DNA from: Candidatus Pacearchaeota archaeon
GTDB lineage: Archaea; Nanobdellota; Nanobdellia; Pacearchaeales; GW2011-AR1
Length of the DNA: 6,174 nt
Direction of reading: 5' to 3'
NCBI GenBank assembly: GCA_003693875.1
Contig: RFLO01000010.1
Location: 1-6,174 of the forward strand
Below the pieces are notes generated by a model. That model was not told the DNA's origin. It saw nothing but the letters and a program-made list of their open reading frames with translations, and made no database searches. Below, one piece after another: positions 3,280-6,174 of this stretch (position 1 is its first letter; the number at the start of each line of letters is the position of its first letter). The translations under genes were made by a program, and so were the position numbers.

Positions 3280-6144
3280 TCAAACTTTTAAACTTACAAT
3301 CTTTGATATATTGTCCTGCATAGATACACCATAGAGGTTCTTTGCTTCCGAGATTAATGCATCGTTGTGTGTGATCACTATGTATTGACCAGATAAAAGA
3401 TATCTTTTTATTAATGCCGCAAGAAGTTCTGAATTTCTTTTGTCAAGTGCAGCATCAATCTCATCAAAGATGTAAAAACAATATGGGCTATATTCCTGTA
3501 TTGAGAAGATTAGTGATAGGGCAATTAAGGTTTTTTCCCCTCCAGAGAGACTTGCAACATCAAAATACTTTCCCCTGGATACTTTTATGAGTATGTTTAA
3601 TCCGCCAGAGAAGGGGTCTTTTTTATTTTCAAGTTCCAGAAAAGCGGTTCCTTTTTTTGATAAGTGAGCAAAATTTCTTGTAAAATTCTTGTTTATGGCT
3701 TCAAGCGTCTTTAGAAAAGCTCTCTTTTTCTTTCTGTCAATTTCCTTAATTATCTCCAATATTTCTTCCTTTTCTCTTTGTATTGAGTCCACCTTTTCTT
3801 TTATTGTGCGGCATTGTTCTTCAACTTTTTCATACATTTCAAGAGCTTTCATATTCACACTGCCTATTCTGGATAGCTGAAACTGGGCTTTCTGTAACTC
3901 TTCTCTTAATTTTTCCGAAGGAAGTTTTAAGGGAGACTCTTCATCCAAATCTTTTAACTTGTCCTCTATTGCACTTTGTTGAGCCTTTATTTGAGCCTTC
4001 TGGATTTTTAGATGGCCTATGTGGTCTTCAAAATTTTTAACCATGTGTTCAAATCCTATAACATCAGTTTCTTTTGCTTTCTGCATATCTTGTAACTCGC
4101 TTTTTTTAGAAAAAAGCTTCTGAAACTTTTCGTAAAGTTTCCTTTCCTGCTCTTCTTTTTGTTTCATAAGTTCTTCTTTCTCAGATATTTTGGAGTTAAT
4201 TTTTCTTAATTCAATTTTACAGTTCTCAATGTCGCGGGCAACAGCTTTTTGTTCTATTGAGAGGCGGTTTATTTCCTTTTGTTTGAGTGAATACTCTGAT
4301 TCTACATCAATCTCGGGAAAGTTAATCTCCTGAAGCCTTACCCTTATCTCGTCATATTTCTCCTCAATTCCGCGTAAATCCTCTATTTTTTCCTTTAGGG
4401 AATTTAGGTTCTTAGATATTTTTTCAATTTCTTCTTCCTGCAATTTTTTCTGAATATTTAGCCTCTCCTTTCGCTCCTCATTTTCATAAATAGACTTTAT
4501 ACGTATCTCATCAAGATTTAGTTCGTTTATCTTGTCGGTAAGCTCTTTTTGTTTACCTTGAAGTTTTTCTATTTCCCCTAAATTCTCCAATCTTTTTTTG
4601 GAATTCTTTGAAATTTTTTTTCTGGCTTCTGCTACTTTTTTTTCAGCCTCATTAAAAATCTTATTTTTGTGCTCTTCGCAAACCTTTTGCCGACAAACAG
4701 GGCATGTTTCAAAACTTAAGACCTCGTTTTTTAACTTCTCCTCGTTTTTTATGTTTTCTTCGAGAACCGCATTTTCCCTTTCAATTTTGGAGTTTTCCTC
4801 TTCAAGTTTTTTTAATTTATTTTTTGTTTCTCCCAAGACCTGCAATGATGAGCCTCGCATTTTGCGTATTTCGTCAATTTTTTCAGAGAATTTCAAGTCC
4901 GCCCTTGTTGACTCTATCTTGCCACTCAAAAAACCTATTTCTTTTTTTACCTCCCTTAATAAGTTTAATTTTTCCTCCCTTTTGTTTTCGGCTGTTGCTA
5001 TTTCAGACCTTAGGTGATAGAAAAGGCGCCTTTTCTTTTCAAATTCGTCCAACTGCTTTTGCAGCTTTTTTTGTTTTTCCTTTTCCTGTTTTAATTTTGG
5101 ATTTTTTGTTTTAATTTTTAAAAGCTCATTTTCCATTTCAGATATCTTGTCCTCATAATCCTTTAGCCTTTTTTCTCCAGCGAAAATCCTTGATTCAAAA
5201 TTTTCCTTTCTTACAAGAAGCCCCGCAAGTTCTGCTTTCAGGTCGGATATCTCGCGGTGCAATACTTCCTGTTCGTTGCTTGTTGCAGATTCTATTGTCT
5301 TCTCAATTTCGTCAATTTGTTTTTGCAATTCACTGATTTCTCCTTTGCTTTTTGAGATCTCTCTTTTTGTTTTTTCTATTTCTTCGCTTTGCTTTGAAAT
5401 CTTGTCTTCAATCTCTGATATATCTCTTTCTTTTTCCTTTACTGAGTTCAACAAAATTCCTGCTTTGCATCTTTTGATTTTCCTTTCAAGACGCTGAAAA
5501 TTCAGGGCATCGGCTCTTTCTTTTTCAAGATTTTTTAGATAAGAGTTCCTTTCACGAAGGATGGTATTTACCTCTTTTAAACGCTCTTCCGTCTTTTCTA
5601 ATTCTCTAAGCGACTTTTGCTTTCTTGTCTCATAAATTGAGATTCCAGCCACTTCCTCTATTATTTTTCTGCGCTCTTCGGGGCTCGACTTTACAAGGGA
5701 TTGGATTTCTCCTTGGAGGATGATGTTAAAGCCGTTCGGGTCTATTCCTGCACTTGACAAAAGCTCAATTAATTCTTGACGGGTTTTTGTTTCTCCGTTG
5801 ATTTTATAAACTGAATTTCCGTTTTTTCTAACAATTCTTCTAATTACTACTTCTTTTGAATTTAGATTAAAGGAGTTATCTGAGTTGTCAAATACAAGTT
5901 CTACAAAGGCTTCTTGAGCTGCCTTGTAAGTTTTGTTTCCTGAAAATATCAGATTTGCCGCTTTTGCCGCCCTAATTGACTTTATTGAAAGACGCCCCAA
6001 GACAAAACAAAGCGCATCTGTTATGTTTGACTTCCCTGAACCATTAGGCCCGACAATAACATTCATTGAATTTTCAAAAGGAATCTCGGTTCGCCTTGCA
6101 AAACTCTTAAAGCCCTGCATCACCAGCTTTTTTATGTAAGCCAT
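3280..6144 (-). CDS. SMC-family ATPase with a Rad50-type zinc hook in place of the SMC hinge
   Basis: The 954-residue protein has an N-terminal half-head with Walker A GPNGSGKS (32-39), SMC-type SIRAAKAANLIFSG (56-69), Q-loop Q144 in IILQGEI and PEERRKIIEEVAGISIYE (155-172). A long coiled coil (about 172-475) leads to CPVCRQKVCEEH (481-492), then a second coil (about 495-755). The C-terminal half-head has SVNMKALEMYE (762-772), signature SLSGGEK (865-871), Walker B/D-loop FDEIDAALD (893-901) and H-loop H926. Both heads match canonical SMC, but there is no hinge with its glycine motifs. C481 and C484 with H492 match the Rad50 hook. Canonical SMC is usually about 1150-1200 residues, so this is shorter by about one hinge domain. 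It should be an ABC-type dimeric DNA-organising or repair ATPase joined through shared zinc, akin to archaeal SMC-related proteins (coalescin, Sph). Rad50 itself is less likely given the heads and the lack of mre11 nearby. No ScpA follows. Confidence 0.9.
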   Translation of the reverse strand: MAYIKKLVMQGFKSFARRTEIPFENSMNVIVGPNGSGKSNITDALCFVLGRLSIKSIRAAKAANLIFSGNKTYKAAQEAFVELVFDNSDNSFNLNSKEVVIRRIVRKNGNSVYKINGETKTRQELIELLSSAGIDPNGFNIILQGEIQSLVKSSPEERRKIIEEVAGISIYETRKQKSLRELEKTEERLKEVNTILRERNSYLKNLEKERADALNFQRLERKIKRCKAGILLNSVKEKERDISEIEDKISKQSEEIEKTKREISKSKGEISELQKQIDEIEKTIESATSNEQEVLHREISDLKAELAGLLVRKENFESRIFAGEKRLKDYEDKISEMENELLKIKTKNPKLKQEKEKQKKLQKQLDEFEKKRRLFYHLRSEIATAENKREEKLNLLREVKKEIGFLSGKIESTRADLKFSEKIDEIRKMRGSSLQVLGETKNKLKKLEEENSKIERENAVLEENIKNEEKLKNEVLSFETCPVCRQKVCEEHKNKIFNEAEKKVAEARKKISKNSKKRLENLGEIEKLQGKQKELTDKINELNLDEIRIKSIYENEERKERLNIQKKLQEEEIEKISKNLNSLKEKIEDLRGIEEKYDEIRVRLQEINFPEIDVESEYSLKQKEINRLSIEQKAVARDIENCKIELRKINSKISEKEELMKQKEEQERKLYEKFQKLFSKKSELQDMQKAKETDVIGFEHMVKNFEDHIGHLKIQKAQIKAQQSAIEDKLKDLDEESPLKLPSEKLREELQKAQFQLSRIGSVNMKALEMYEKVEEQCRTIKEKVDSIQREKEEILEIIKEIDRKKKRAFLKTLEAINKNFTRNFAHLSKKGTAFLELENKKDPFSGGLNILIKVSRGKYFDVASLSGGEKTLIALSLIFSIQEYSPYCFYIFDEIDAALDKRNSELLAALIKRYLLSGQYIVITHNDALISEAKNLYGVSMQDNISKIVSLKV
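4669..4704 (-). other. Zinc-hook coding segment (CPVC...EH)
   Basis: These codons encode residues 481-492 of the SMC-family ATPase: cysteines at 481 and 484 (codons TGC at 4702-4704 and TGT at 4693-4695), an extra cysteine at 489 and histidine at 492 (CAC at 4669-4671). In Rad50, two CxxC hooks from two molecules share one zinc ion and join the coiled-coil tips. The motif sits at residue 481 of 954, at the apex expected for a folded-back antiparallel coil. Confidence 0.85.
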
Positions 6145-6164
6145 AAGGCGGAAAAGAAAGCAGG

Positions 6165-6172
6165 CTTTTTAA
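6165..6172 (-). promoter_or_regulatory. TATA box for the SMC-family gene
   Basis: On the minus strand the sequence is cttaaaaa/ttaaaaag, centred about 24-25 bases before the ATG at 6144. This predicts a leaderless mRNA and supports that ATG as the start. The window ends two bases beyond, so the BRE cannot be judged. Confidence 0.45.
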
Positions 6173-6174
6173 GG

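Noticed and set aside
3689..6139. Several plus-strand open frames of 63-139 codons opposite the SMC gene
   Set aside because: They are rich in Phe, Ser and Leu, as expected from the antisense of Lys/Glu-rich coiled coil, and have no promoters or recognisable domains.
3280..6144. Calling the large ATPase Rad50 because of its CPVC hook
   Set aside because: Both half-heads carry SMC-type sequence around the ATPase motifs (AGISIYE, SVNMKALEMYE, DEIDAALD, LYGVSM), and no mre11 is adjacent. Only the hook is Rad50-like.
1..6174. tRNA, rRNA, CRISPR array, transposon or attachment site
   Set aside because: No cloverleaf, conserved rRNA string, regularly spaced repeat, transposase or terminal repeat pair was seen on either strand.

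Overview
The window looks archaeal. Four of the five complete genes have a TATA-like box centred about 24-35 bases upstream of the start codon. Three of these are so close that the mRNA should be leaderless or nearly so. None of the starts has a strong Shine-Dalgarno sequence, and an oligo-T tract follows the first two plus-strand genes. The AT-rich DNA, a small cysteine-containing single-pass membrane protein and an S-layer-like surface protein with a C-terminal anchor together suggest a DPANN-type archaeon (Woesearchaeota/Pacearchaeota-like). That placement is inference from protein character; no marker gene is present.

Layout: (1) 2-100 +, probable last codons of an upstream gene cut by the window edge. 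(2) 180-656 +, a small N-terminally anchored protein with six extracytoplasmic cysteines, unknown function. (3) 644-913 -, a ribbon-helix-helix (RHH) regulator that overlaps the previous gene tail to tail by 13 bases. (4) 914-1038, a divergent promoter region holding a 16-bp dyad made of two GTATAC half-sites exactly 10 bp apart, and a second dyad of 8-bp arms. (5) 1039-2034 +, a secreted, membrane-anchored surface (S-layer-like) protein. (6) 2203-3099 +, a SAM-binding protein resembling the DUF3419/BtaA 3-amino-3-carboxypropyl transferases. (7) 3100-3279, a convergent gap with no gene seen. (8) 3280-6144 -, a 954-residue SMC-superfamily ATPase.

The most notable gene is the last. Both ATPase half-heads match canonical SMC closely (Walker A, Q-loop, LSGGE signature, DEIDAALD Walker B/D-loop, H-loop). 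The middle has no SMC hinge: a Rad50-type CPVC zinc hook with a following EH sits almost exactly at the midpoint. The protein is therefore an SMC-headed, hook-dimerised chimera, comparable to archaeal SMC-related proteins such as coalescin and Sph. No kleisin (ScpA), ScpB, Mre11, HerA or NurA gene is next to it in the window.

The genes do not form one operon: strands alternate and each complete gene has its own apparent promoter. The only regulatory link visible is the RHH protein with the dyads in its shared divergent promoter, which could affect itself and possibly the surface-protein gene.
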